Below are positions 12,938 to 25,071 of a DNA stretch of 64,000 bases, piece after piece; position 1 is the first letter of the stretch; every line of letters begins with the position of its first letter. Both the position numbers and the translations under genes were made by a program. The stretch spans positions 14,773,787 through 14,837,786 of the forward strand of contig OY482865.1 of assembly GCA_960531495.1 (NCBI GenBank), read 5' to 3'. Source of the DNA: Zeus faber (lineage: Eukaryota > Chordata > Actinopteri > Zeiformes > Zeidae). The notes under the pieces are model-generated. The model saw only the letters and a program-made list of their open reading frames with translations, searched no databases and was not told where the DNA came from.

Positions 12938-13799
12938 AGCTGTTCTAGTTCGAGGGGGAAGGAGACACAGACTGAGCTACTTTACAGGGGAAGTGACAAA
13001 CTGTAGACAGGCGGACTGACAAACAGTGGACAGACAGATGGGCAGACTGTGATGGATAGATTCCCTTACAAACAAAAGGCAGACGTACGTGTTGGAGAGA
13101 GTGACAGCCAAAAAGAGAGGGAACCGATGTAGGGGTAGATAAAGGGAAGGGTGACAAGAGAGGAGGAAGATCTGTTTTAGCAGTTTGGGGTGTGTGTGTG
13201 TGTCACTGAATAAACAGAAAGGAAGTCATGGGGTGCAGAAAGAAGACAGTGGCACCTTTTTTAAGTTAAGAAGGGTAAAATTTCTTGTATGTCTGGTAGA
13301 TTATCAGTCACCCAGGCTGGCACTCTGAACTGAACTCAACTGAGTGATGGGTGTAAAAAAAAAAAAAAAAAGTTGGGTAGGGGAGCGCAACTTTGAATAC
13401 AAATTTAAAGGAAAAAAATATTTACTTTCGTACTATATTAATGGTATTCCCTTGGTACAAAAGGCTAAAATACCGACAAATTACAGACCTGGTACCAGAC
13501 CTGCCACTATTACCTAAATTGCTGCTCGAAAAATCTTGCTTTCTAAACCAGGCAGATGGGCCCTGTGTACGCTCCCACGCCAACACAGTTTAGGTTTTAA
13601 ACTGCTTTATATGTTCCATATTTTTGTAATGGTCTTTTTACACACTACATTCTTAATGCACATGCACAACGTTGAAAAATATACAGTATTTCCTCAAATA
13701 TAAACCAGTACTCAAATAAAAACAAATTATGTGAATTTCAACCGCTTTAAATTTTTAAATTCAACAATATATTCATGCTATTTTCAACATTTCTATGTT

Positions 13800-14165
13800 C
13801 TGCATCATCAATCGCGATTGACATTGATGACAGACTATTTTAATTTAAGTGCAGGAAGGGTGGCGGGTCTCGCCGGCTCTGCTCAGAGCTGTCGAGAAAC
13901 CACTGGCGATCGGACCCCACTTCCCCGCTCTACAGTCCAGTGCAGGGACGTTAAAATGGGCAGGTGCTCAAAACGAAAAGGCACATGGGCCCCCAGCTCC
14001 GATTTTAGGCATTTTGCTGCCCTAGGCAAACGGATCAGCACGGTGCAGCGCAGATTACGGGCGCCCCCTTGATGTGCGTTGTGACGCCCATGATCTGTGC
14101 TGTGCCATGCACACATCACGGGTACGCCGAGGACACGTTCCTCATGAATATATCTTGCCCAGACA
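13800..14165 (+). repeat. Dispersed repeat family A, copy 1
   Basis: This stretch matches 29440-30000 on the opposite strand. Shared words include GGCGGGTCTCGC near 13861 (versus GTGAGACCCGATAACCAG at 29755), CCTCATGAATATATCTTGCC at about 14140 (versus GGCAAGATATATTCATGAGG at 29460) and a TGATGACAG word near 13828. It is probably a non-autonomous DNA transposon but no ends with target duplication were resolved. Next to it (14190-14900) lie a C-run at 14540-14565 and a GATCGCCCAAGCCTA end-like word, part of the same or a related element. Confidence 0.6.
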
Positions 14166-15534
14166 ATCCCCTACCTCAATACTAGAATTGGCAAAATACA
14201 AACAACAACAAAAAAAACCCCACGCCTGATGAAAAGGGCTCGGGCACCCTCCCGCACATGCTTGCTACTCTCATAGAGAGAGAGAGAGAGAGATTTAGAT
14301 TATTTTCATTTCCAAATGTTTTTAAACACAACTGGGTTAAGGGACTTTTTCATCGTAAAAATTCCTGTGTCCCTACCATCTGGGCAGTGGAGATGCACGT
14401 CCTTTTGTTTCTTTCCGTTGCTTTGAATCTTTATTTAGTGGAAACTCCAAATTTTTGTCTAAATAATAAATCCTGCATTGCTGGATTAAATTACGTTTTA
14501 TGCGTGCGCAACCCCGCCAAATCATATATAGGCGATCGCCCCCCCCCCCCCCCCCCCCCCCCCCCAGCGATCGGTGATGGGAATTTTTGCACGATCGCCC
14601 AAGCCTACCAGTGGGGCGCTCGGCACCCACATGTCAGCCGGCGCGTGCCGGCCCTCACTTCCATTGCGCCAAGGGATTTGTTTCACCGTCTGACTCGCAT
14701 ATGTGAACCGATCTGCCAGGCCGGGCACATCTGGGCACCGTCCCTCCCCGGGTCCCCCCTCTCCTGGAGCTGTGGACTGAGCACTCAGCCCACGGCGCTG
14801 TAACGGACTGTTCAAATTTGTCCGGTGAAATACTTTTTGTTTGGACACCGGACCAAGTTTTATGACCACGGCGTAGAAGTGCAATTGCACTCAAAACTGT
14901 AGGGGCACCAAATACCAAAAGTTAAGTAGTGCTGCTTTAATTTGGTTGTGACCATTTGTTCCAGGCAACGTTCGGTGTTTCAGAGCTGCTTCAATGCCCC
15001 ATGTACGTCATTTGAACATCATCTTTTTGTCTTCCTCTTCAAGGAATTGTTCTTCATGTAAAGAACATTGTGTGTTCTTTTTTTTCTTTTTTTCCTTTCT
15101 GCTATGGACAATGTTCTACAGGGGACGGCTGTGCGTGAATGTGTTTGGGCATACGAGTAGTGCTATGCCAACAGCAGACAAGATCTCTATACATGCAGCA
15201 GCGCCTCTGGTCGCGATCAGATAAAACTGCTATCTTATAGCTTGACCCAGATGTTTATCTAAGAGTCATGACTTATGAGTGATTCACGGGACCAGCTGTA
15301 ATTGGCTATGTTATGCAACTCTTCTGGCTTAGTGGATGTGCCGCAGAGGGAGGAGACTAAATATGCTTGTGGGTGTATGTGTACTTTAGTGAGTGGCTGA
15401 CTGATAGATATCTCTCTGCATGCAGTGAGGTGCGTTGTTGACATACGTGCACTTTTTCGTCATACATGCTCTATGGAAGCACGGAGTTCCAATAGACATC
15501 ACTTTTTTTGTGTTTTGATTAAGTGTGTATTAGG

Positions 15535-16175
15535 TAGGGCTGGGTATTGTTAAAAATATATTACGATACCAGTATCCTTAAAGTGATGCCAATACCAATT
15601 GAGTACTACCAATAGAGTACTTAATTCGATACCTTTTTTTCTGTACCTATCATGTGAATGGAAGCATTCAGTTGCCTAAAATGCCACCCCTTCTCCCAAT
15701 CCAAATGATTTTAATACAAATACATTTTGAAAGTGTTCAAATTATTGAAATAGTTCAATGTCATTTTAAACAAATAGCCACTACAGGACGAATTATTACA
15801 GCGAAGAAAACCTCTTTCATTGTTCACATACACCCGACTGTTGTTTTAAGAGATTTGACAGATTGTGAACCTATCCTTGAACAGACTGTTGAAGCCGCTG
15901 CTGCGGTAGTAAATCACACCAATCACCGCATTAAATCGAAAAATGCTTGCGGTGATTGGCTGGCTTTTAGCTGCTGCGGTAGTGAGCCATCCACACATCT
16001 CATTACTTCTAAAAACGCTTGTAGTGATTGGCTGCTAGAAAACCATACAAAGTCTTTTTAGATCAAAAAGTATCAAATTCAGGTATTGTTTGACCGGAGA
16101 AGTTTTGATACTACTTCGTATTGGCTTATTTCAGTCGATACTTTAAATGGTAGTGAGTACCAATACCCAGCCCTA
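15535..16175. mobile_element. hAT-type non-autonomous element (MITE) with perfect ends and TSD
   Basis: The element begins TAGGGCTGGGTATTG and ends CAATACCCAGCCCTA, perfect 15-bp inverted repeats. It is flanked by an identical 8-bp duplication, GTATTAGG, at 15527-15534 and 16176-16183; 8-bp target duplications are typical of hAT transposons. It is 641 bp long and has no credible transposase. The interior includes a degenerate duplication of roughly 80-100 bp (GCTGCTGCGGTAGT near 15897 and again near 15971, each with a TGATTGGCTG copy). Near both ends AT-rich sequence reads GATACC/GGTATC in opposite orientation. The perfect ends and TSD suggest relatively recent insertion. Confidence 0.92.
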
Positions 16176-16576
16176 GTATTAGGGATACACTGGTACTGCT
16201 ATTGGTTGTGCTACCAGTGTAGCGTTATAACTACGTTAGAAATTTTAATTGCACTCGTTAAAAGAGTATCAATTCATGCAGAGTTATGTGGTTTATCAAT
16301 TGTCTATGGTACACCACCTTTTAAGAGGAAATAAAATGTACCATATTATCAATCTCATGAGGATTGGAGTTCTTTCTGATACATTAACCTCTGTCTTCAA
16401 TTTTTAACGAACACTAACAGACAAACTTCTTTCTGATAAATGGGATTTATTTTATCATGCTAAATAATTGAATAAAATGAAATAATAGTAATTGTAAAAT
16501 GTATCACATGAAATTTTTTTTAAATTTTATGATGAAAAAAAAAATTGTACAGGATTTGAAATGAGAAGAAGAATTT

Positions 16577-16621
16577 GTAGTGGCGTGTGACAATTAAAGC
16601 TTAATTGTCACACGCTACTAC
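16577..16621. repeat. Near-perfect 45-bp palindrome beside a long (AC)n tract
   Basis: Arms of 21 bases (GTAGTGGCGTGTGACAATTA A and its complement TTAATTGTCACACGCTACTA C) flank a 3-base spacer AGC. Only one position of the arms mismatches. It lies 12 bases before a 136-bp (AC)n tract. It may be the relic of two opposed repeat ends rather than a gene. Confidence 0.85.
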
Positions 16622-16629
16622 AACACATG

Positions 16630-16770
<141 letters not shown>

Positions 16771-17367
16771 GCACATGCTTTGGATGGTGGCCGGTGAAAT
16801 GGGTCCTCTGCATTTGACCCATCCTGGCTTGTCCTTCCTCCGGGGGGGCAGCCAGGAGCAATGGGCTGCATTCAATGACGCGCCCGGGTCCCTGGTGCCA
16901 TATGTCCATCGATGCTCAGACGATGATGTGTGCATGTTTTTGGTGGGGGTCCTTACTGATGTTACATGGAGGAAAGGCCATGTGAGCGCGGGGAGAATAT
17001 GTATGACTCACGAAACACAAGCAAGCAATACATTCAAAACTGTAGTATGACCAGCACAAATGTATACAGTCAACATATAAACTGCTCTTTCCTGTATGCG
17101 AGGCCTATGTGTTACGATGAGACGAATTGATATGAATAACATACCTTTATTTAACTATTGAATTGTAAAAGGAAAAACATTAAATCACATAGTATTGACT
17201 CATTAATTAAATTTCAAATTGTTCACCTTGTAATTGTTGGAATCTGAAAATTAACATTTTTAAAAGTATGCAGTGTTTCAGCAGAAATGTACTTTTTTTT
17301 ATTGCGTGCATACGTCTACATACACGGAGCCCACTTCGTGTGCTCGGGGACGGCTTTATGCTCATTC

Positions 17368-17408
<41 letters not shown>

Positions 17409-17429
17409 AAAGGTAAAAAAAAAAAAAAA

Positions 17430-17960
17430 TACCTCACAAAAAAAAGACACTTTATTCTGGAACAGGCTCCGTCCGGACTCGACACGTGTTCCGAGCTCTG
17501 CCAGCAGCACACGCCGCGACCAGCGCACCGTGGCCCGGGACGGAGCACCGGATCTCACCGGGGTGCAGTGGGGGACGGGGCACGGAGAAAGTGTCCCCAT
17601 TAGGCACGGTTTCGTTCAATTAGGAGACACAGAATAAAAGCACATTGTTCTGGCGCGGGCATTGTCACTACAGCTGGAGAAGGAGACGGGTGCGCAAAAT
17701 GTGTCCCGGTCGCTGCCGTGGGAGGTCGTTCAGCCCTAATTTAAGTTCAATATAAAGTCATCCAGTTTGTTGCACTGTGAACGCACATTAGAGAGGAATA
17801 TTCCCGGTAATGGTGTGCCTAAGTCCGCGTCGGTGGACCGGTGCGTCTCCCTCTGCTCCTGCGTTTCACTGTGTGTTCAAGGGAGCGTGCGCGTTTGACC
17901 AGAATGTCCATTAATTCCACGGACGTGTAGATACAAGTGGGAAATAAACTTGACCATCAA
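17430..17960 (+). repeat. Dispersed repeat family B, longest copy
   Basis: The left part (17445-17560: TTCTGGAACAGGCTCCGTCC, then GTGTTCCGAGCTCTGCCAGC) matches 4790-4925 on the - strand. The right part (17738-17862: AAGTTCAATATAAAGTCATC, CAGTTTGTTGCAC, ATATTCCCGGTAATGG) matches 12330-12455 on the - strand. Thus three loci share one repeat of at least 450 bp that I cannot classify. A poly-A stretch (17371-17430) precedes the left part. Confidence 0.6.
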
Positions 17961-18419
17961 GGACGGAATGTGCTCTAGTGCAGAGGTTCCCAACCACCGG
18001 GGCATTTGCCACTGGTCTGCTAGAACACGGGCGGGATTATTATTATTATTTTTTTCAGGAGTGATCTGAAACCTCTGCAGCAGAGCGGCAGCAGGAAACA
18101 GAGTAAATTAAATACATCTGGAGTTTTTATTTGCTCGCTCTGATCAACGCTGCAGGTAGTAATTAGCCTTCTACTACCAGCGCTTTGCGCAGAAAAATAT
18201 AACATCCTTTTTTTTGCACTTATTTCGGTGAGTAACTTAAAGTAGCATAATAAGTAACTTATTGCTTATTATTCTAAAGTCAAGTTTTGATAAAGCTCTT
18301 AACTGTTTAAGTGTGTTGTTTAAATATTCTCATATTTTTTATTTATGATTTTTCATATCCAAATAAGTTAATATATACTATGCTAAAAACTTTATAAACA
18401 ACTTTTTTTTTCCCAGTGT

Positions 18420-18503
18420 GGGGGGGGGGGGGAACTCAATTTAAATCGGATCATGACCTTAAAATCGAATCATGAATTTGGAGAATCACCCCTGACACCC
18501 CTA
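18420..18503. repeat. hAT-like terminal fragment
   Basis: A G-run at 18420-18432 is followed by AAATCGGATCATGAC and AAATCGAATCATGAA and the end word GACACCCCTAA at about 18493-18503. This resembles the terminus at 12.9 kb. The other end of the element was not identified. Confidence 0.4.
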
Positions 18504-19099
18504 ATTTTTCCTGAAGAGCTTATATTTAGTGTTGTGCACCCTAAGACTTTCTGTTGGAAGGCTATGAGGGAGCCCTCCTATGACAATGGCTGTGCAAAGA
18601 CGAAACAAAATTGTCATACTGAAATGTATTATAATTAAGTAATGGGAGGAATTGTTGAATATTGGACACAGCGGATGTGCTCATGTCACATTTAATGGGC
18701 GTGAAACATCGAATGAGTCGTTAATGAGGAAATGGTTAATTATCAGTGAGTTGCGTTATTGGTAAATTAGGCTCAAATGGCAGTTAAATAATACAATGAA
18801 ATTGAAATGGATGCAAAGTGATTCAGTTAAGTGGGTGATTGGACAATATGTCAGTGTGACACACTAAACTGTTCAGCCCGAATTTGTTTTTACTTTGCAA
18901 AATAAATACCGTAAATATTATGCGAAGGGCATTGGGTCCAAAAATGACATAAATTCAACATGGGGAACTTGCAGATCCCCAGTTTTCTGCTCTGCTTGCG
19001 ACACACGAGACCATTTAAATGCTAACCCTGGCCAATGCACTATTTACTTTCTATTAGCAAGTAATGGAGTTGTAGTAGTTTTACTTCATTTTGAACGTT

Positions 19100-21182
19100 G
19101 GAGCTGGCTCCAGACAGCTCCACTGAATAAAGCTGAAAGCCCTTTTAACCAACCAAGTCTCGACTTGGCCATGGCAGGCTCTGATTGGGCCTCTCGGGCA
19201 ACCATCATAAGGCCCACCCCTCAGTATATATACTGGGTCATCGCCTGTCATACTACCTCTATGCTTATTCAGCTTTCTACTTTTGGAAGCAAGCCCTCTA
19301 TTATGGAAACCGAAATATAAAAGAAAGGAAATATGTCTGCTGCGGACTAGAAGACATGTGCAAGCTGCGGTGCGCACATGACCCGCAGGGATACCCGCTG
19401 TGCATTGGCTGTCTCGGCCACGCACACGCAGAAGCGGTGCTGTCGGACCCGTTTTTCTGCGTCGACTGCTCGATTCTGCTGCTGGAATTCGTCTGTCAAA
19501 GGGCCGACATCTTCGGTTCCCTCCTTAGTCTGTCCCCGTACTGCCGAAAGGCCTACGAGCGTCTTGGGGTAGGGCAAAGAGGAGGAATTGGCTCTCCCGC
19601 TTCTCTTGCTCTCCCTCAGCATCCCTGCCATGTGGTTCAGGAGGAGTTGGACAGGCACCAGGAGTTGCAGGACTTCCCCGCAGCCCTGTGTGGCTCCAAG
19701 GTGGATGAGGGGGAAGGGGAAGGAGAAAGAGCCAGGTGAGGAGGCACATGGTGCTGCTCACAAACTGTCCCAGCGGTCTTTTCACCGGGAACTGCTGCAC
19801 CTCCTGGAGCGAGCTGTTGCGATGTTGGGGATCCCTTGGGCAAACCCGCTGCTCCCTCATGCTGTCCAGGGTGTTTTTTTTACAGGGGCTCGGCAGCAGC
19901 CTCCCCGCCCGCGTCCCCTTCTGGTGCTGGAGGATTTTACTAAGGAGGTGAGGTCATCACGGGGTGGTCCTCAGACGCGCTCCCCTTTCCAGGTGTTCGG
20001 CCAGTGGTCGACCCTGGACAACGAGCCAGAGTTGGGATACATGGATATGCTCCCCCCCCCGGAGGTATCAGTAGCTGCCCACCTGTGCACCCCCCTTACT
20101 GCAAAAAGCCTCAGCTACTGTCCAAGGCGTGTAGGCCTACGGCGCATGCTGCAGCTCTGCTGAAAGTCTGCCTTCTGCAGGCTTACCAGGACAGGCACCT
20201 ACTGGAGCTGGAGGGGAAGGCCACCCCCGAGACCTACGTAGAACTGCGTAAGGCCACAGACTTCTGCCTCACAATTGCCAAGGGTGCAGGGCTGGTGACG
20301 CAGTGCCACCTACGGCTGGTGATGCAGCGCCACCTACGGCTGAACCGATCTCAGATTTCTGAGAAGGAAAATACCAGGCTCCTGCATGCTCTGATGTCAG
20401 GCCTATTTGGGGCCATTGTGGATTCCGTGACCCACACGTTCAAGCTGCAGCAGAAGGAATTTGTGGCATTGAGGAGATTCATGCCCCAACGGACCTGGTC
20501 ACCGCGGTTTGAGTCCCGGCAGAGCCCTGACTCATCGCGGGAGCAGTCGGCCTCCAAGATCGTTGCAGGCCTAGAGTGGACCGGCTCTGGCCCAGGAGAC
20601 GTCCCTGCCTCCCCCTGCTGACAGTTTGAGGGGCTGGAACAGAAATCCTTCCCGCCGTCCTCAGCAGCCGCAGGCTTGTACACAAAATACAGTCTTTATT
20701 TTCCCTTCCCAGTGTGTTTTCCCAATGTGTTTATCGAGGGTCCCTCTCCATTCAGAAACATGAGCGTCTTGGCCAAAAATTAAAATATGAGCCTTAAGCC
20801 TCAGCTGAGGCGGGGACATGTCATCAAACACATGAACACATGTGTGAGCCTGCCTGCCCAGACAATGTGGCCGGAGGCTCATTTGTGACCCGCAGTGTAC
20901 TTTAGGGTCACCTTTCAAATTTGTTTTTTCACATAATGTGAAAGTTTAGAATCGGCGCTTCAAAACAATGTATCACTTGTTGGAATTAAGCTGAGGAGGA
21001 TGAGAGACTGCATACTCTATGCCCCGTCCTGACGCTCCTGGTGTATGTGGAAAGCACACGCGCCGTACATCGGGGCGGGCCATTTGATGAGCGGCCCAAT
21101 CACAGCCTGTCAGAGCCAAGTTGAGACTCTGTTGGTTAAAAGGCGCTTTCATCTTAATTCAGTGGAGCTGTCTGGAGACCAC
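19100..21182 (+). mobile_element. DIRS-like retrotransposon fossil, deleted
   Basis: This is a fossil of a tyrosine-recombinase retrotransposon of the DIRS type. An inverted repeat of about 120 bp flanks it (about 19105-19230 and 21064-21180), as DIRS elements have. Between the ends lie remnants of the first (gag-like) open frame only, about 19.35-20.62 kb, recognisable by a Cys-rich N-terminal piece and a C-terminal piece near 20.35-20.5 kb. The reverse transcriptase, RNase H, methyltransferase and recombinase regions are absent. The copy is clearly broken, with several breaks in the remaining frame. Divergence between the two inverted ends suggests it is not recent. Confidence 0.7.
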
Positions 21183-21367
21183 TGAAGGCATCGTAAGAAC
21201 TCCCGTTCTTCATTCGTAAAACCAAGATTGTAGCACAAGCCAAACGTTTCCCTGTCCTTGGGGAAAATCTAGATGTTGTTTGACAGACCTGTGCATGTGC
21301 ATGAGCATGTAGACATTTCTGATCTGCTCGTTTTGAGTCTTATTTCCCTGTCCATGCCAGCCACAAT

Positions 21368-21480
21368 TCAAGATTCAAGATTTTTTATTTGTCACTTACA
21401 TATACATACTTTCATACATATATGCAGTGAAATGTAATGCAACGCACCCGGTGATAGCACACAATATGTCCTAGGAAAAA
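21368..21480 (+). repeat. Small dispersed repeat (TTTATTTGTCACTTACATATAC type)
   Basis: The words ATTCAAGATTTTTTATTTGT, ATATGCAGTGAAATGTAATG and ACCCGGTGAT match, in reverse, the stretch at 8441-8560. The unit is a common short element of fish genomes, non-coding and of unclear class. Confidence 0.55.
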
Positions 21481-22656
21481 AAGAAATAAATGCTGAAGTC
21501 CTCTCCAAAACATGCACTGCTTGACCTCTCATGCACTCTGGTCGCTTTTTTTTTTTTTAGTAACGGCCATCTAATCAGTTCCATTGTCGACTCCATCAAT
21601 CCTCAGTGGTGAAATCTTTCATAACCAAATAGGATTTTTATTTCTAGTTGTTGAAAACCGAAAGACTCCCTATTAGTCCATTTGTTATCGATTTGGGAAC
21701 TTGCGTAAGTCTCTCTCCTTGCCTGAAACATTGATGCTGAGGACTCCAGACAATCTGTTGCTGTGAGACAAAACCTCACGCTTCTCTATCAACAGTGGGA
21801 TGGAGACTCTCATAATGGATCAATTTTTGCAGGAACTTGTGGGCGGTGGTCAAGAAAGAGAACAGAGATTTAAAGAATGCTGTTGCTTTGTTAGCAGAAT
21901 GTTGAAGGTTTTACCGCCTACATTAAACCAGAAAGGGGTTACTCTGCATAAATCAATACAGCAATACCCTGTGAGTGTAATAGTGTAATAGTAAAGCGAC
22001 TGCAAGCCTAATAAAGCCCCAAGTTTGTGGGTAGGATGTCTTTGTGTGCCTTATTTTCAGCCTTGTTTATGGCGGAGGGTGCACACGTGGCTTGCAGGAC
22101 ATGTACCCACTGTACTGTAGCTCACTGCTGCCTGAAGTTCCACACTTTATTTGTTCTCTATGCTTAGGTGTGTGTGGGTCTGGTGTGTGTGTGTGTTTCA
22201 ATTGAAGCCATAGATGCCCTTCTGCTGAACGGATCATTTCTTGCATCAAAGAGGGCAGGCAAGAGTGCTGCATCAACATAGCGCTCCGCATACAGAGTGT
22301 GTATAATTCAACAGTACTATATAGCTTCTATAAGACTTTATACTGCGTACCCCCATGTAATTGTGGACTTTTAATCTTGACCCAATAAGTTGACACTGCA
22401 TCCATCGTTGGGGCTGCTGTGGATTCTAGAACTCAACTTGGGACTCCGTCTGTAAACTAGATTCAGAATGTTTTTCTGTTTTCAATAAAGCAGTTTCCCC
22501 TTTTTCTATGTTATGTAGACCCAGTTTCTCTGTGTCCTCCTTTTTGACAGCTTACCAGGCCATATAAACAGATTAAAAAAAATAAAGCAAAAAAACAAAA
22601 AACTTTTTGGACTTTGTGACTCATGCTTTTTTTTTTTTTTTTTTTTTCCCCTGCAG

Positions 22657-22766
22657 GTATTGAGTGTCCACGCGGATCCAGGAACACACCTGGAGGAATG
22701 CAGGTAGCTGAACCCTTCAGCGACGAGGCCATGCTGTTCACCAAAGAGCTGGTGATGCAGAGAGAG
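22657..22766 (+). CDS. snd1: snd1 internal exon (4th SN domain, continued)
   Basis: This is the next snd1 exon. It begins GT ATT GAG TGT CCA, completing the glycine left open by the previous exon, and reads [14 protein letters not shown], then [20 protein letters not shown] and QRE. Human SND1, from memory, has [20 protein letters not shown] followed by FSEEATLFTKELVLQRE, so the match is clear with a few substitutions. The acceptor is a T/C tract plus CTGCAG (22651-22656) and the donor is GTAAAG at 22767. The exon is 110 bp (2 + 36 x 3), ends in phase 0, and both phases agree with the known protein. It encodes a strand-rich part of the fourth SN domain. The following exon (expected to start near VEVEVESMDKAG) was not found in the window. 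Confidence 0.95.
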
Positions 22767-24997
22767 GTAAAGGCCTTTTCTCATTTTCCATTGTGTTTTT
22801 CTTTTAATTCCCAGTTGTGCGTCAGCAGCTCTTTGTTTCTTCTGTTTTGGCACCTACCATACACAGTTCAACCACTTGGATGAGAAGTGAATTTTGTTTG
22901 AAGCGGTGGAAAAAATGTGTGTTGAGTTTAGTTCGGCCAACAAATTTTCATTACAGTACATCTTCACCTCTGTACAATGCTGCTGTATTCTTGATTATTT
23001 TGCACATGGCTTTCCTCAAAGACATTAAAATGCTGTGATTTGGTTTTTACCTCAAAGACCATCCATAACCATGGCACGCATTGAAACCCGCTCAGCCGTG
23101 CAACGTCTTGCATTAAGCTAAAAGAGCCAAAGAAGGCTTCAGTCAAGCCTGTCCCCCCTAATTGATCTACACCCTCCAGTCTATAGCGCCCTGCTCTCTT
23201 TTCCGTGGTTTGTGTGTGAGAAATGCTGTCCTGTCCCGTTCAAGCAACAGATGTGGCAGAGAAATACACTGCTCATGCTCTTCCCACGACCTTGAGCTGC
23301 GCACCCAAAGTTATTTCAGATCTGGCATGTTGTCCACTCAGAATTGCAGTATTGTTAATATATAGGAACCTCACCTGTGCACTTATTTAAGGCTTGTTTA
23401 TTCCCCACAGAGATGATTAAAGTTCTGTTATGGTCATTAGGTAGCCTCCACCACATCTGAACTGCAAATTAGGTAGCTATGCATAGTGTTCCTAAGTGAG
23501 CACATATGTTTTAACATCATTGCACTGATATCAGCTCTATTCAATTAATCTTTTAAGTGGCAAGCACCTTTAAACCTGACCCTCCGTCCTATATTGCATG
23601 CTGCGCATGCTCCACTCTCCACGGCATTCTCCATCCAGTTTATGGTAAGCACAGGTGATAGGAGATCAGCGCCCCTGGGCTTTGGAAAACGCCATCCACC
23701 CTGTGCCTTTTCATTCAGATGCTAATAGCTTTTTATAGGGAGCAGGGAATTGACCAAAGCCATGATGGAACTAGCTATAATCCTGGAACCACTTATCCTG
23801 GCTACACACTCTCATTATCCTACCCCCGCCCTCTTTCTCCCCTATCTCTGGTCAAAGTTATTTTCCCACTTGAGGCGGCTGACTCTGCCATCCTGGCGTC
23901 CTCTTGTGTTTAATTGTCATGGAAATGCAGCAGTGGACAGGTAAAGGGCACCTCTGTTGGAGACGTTGTGTGTTTGTGTGGGGTCTTGTGAAGCCTCGTT
24001 GTGAATGAATTAACGCTGCGGAGAATGGGTTTTAAGTGATATGGATGCACACCTGCTGTGAGGGCTACGAACACAGATTTGTTTGTCACTGACCTGCCCA
24101 CCCCCACAAGCAGTCTTTAATTTTTGCATGTGCTCTCTTTTGAACACCCTCTTAGTGTGTCTGACACACACACACACACACACACGCACAAATTGAAACA
24201 ATTTCAATTAGGCATTTTCATAAAATGTACTCTCTAAAACACACTCACACCCACACAAGCCTAATTTCCATGATTGTTCTGAAGTGCTACCGTGTCGAGT
24301 CGTGGCGATTAGCCCGCTTGTTCTCAGTTAAGTTTTGCGTTTTGATCGGCGGCGGAGCTGGAATCGGCACCAGGAAGTCCCAAAGAAAAACTCCAGCGAT
24401 GACGACAAATGATGAGACGCGTCAGTGACGACGTTCGCCCAACTCATGTGTATGCGACAGTTGTTATGGTTTTCACAGAGCGCAATGTTGACCACACACT
24501 CTTTGATTTTGATTTTGATTTGTTCGAGGTTCTCTGATTTGATCTGGATCAGTTTATTTATGCACGTAAGCAGCCGTTACAGCCACGTCGCGAGTATCAT
24601 TTTCATTACCAGCTACCCACTGTTTGGTGACTTATCAGTAAACATATTCTACCATTGGGGAAAATATTCGCAACACGACTGGAAAATGGCAAAGTGCTGT
24701 CGAGCTCGTCTCATACGAAGTGAGTATTTAAACAATGGCGCCGTTGGATGTAAACGTAAGACGTATCGGGTGTGACGTCTGTGCACGCAATGAGAAAACC
24801 AATTATCGAAACACTTACGTTATTCAGCCTCCGCAACGCGCGTCGCCCCGTTCAGTACGGTTACTACGCAGAGGCCGAAAATCCAGGAACCGGAACGGTT
24901 CACGACCGTTCCATGCCAAACCGTGCGTGGTGGAACTGCGACTGTAACCGTTACCAACCGTGCTCAAAACCGTTCGTCCTGACCGTGAAAAAAGGGG

Positions 24998-24998
<1 letters not shown>

Positions 24999-25069
<71 letters not shown>
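24999..25069. repeat. (CA)n microsatellite
   Basis: A 71-bp uninterrupted CA tract following AT-rich sequence and an ACCGTTC-rich stretch (24890-24990) that resembles an hAT-type subterminal region. Confidence 0.95.

Positions 25070-25071
<2 letters not shown>

Noticed and set aside
14258-14803. 181-codon open frame on the + strand
   Set aside because: It crosses a C-homopolymer and repeat family sequence; no recognisable protein.
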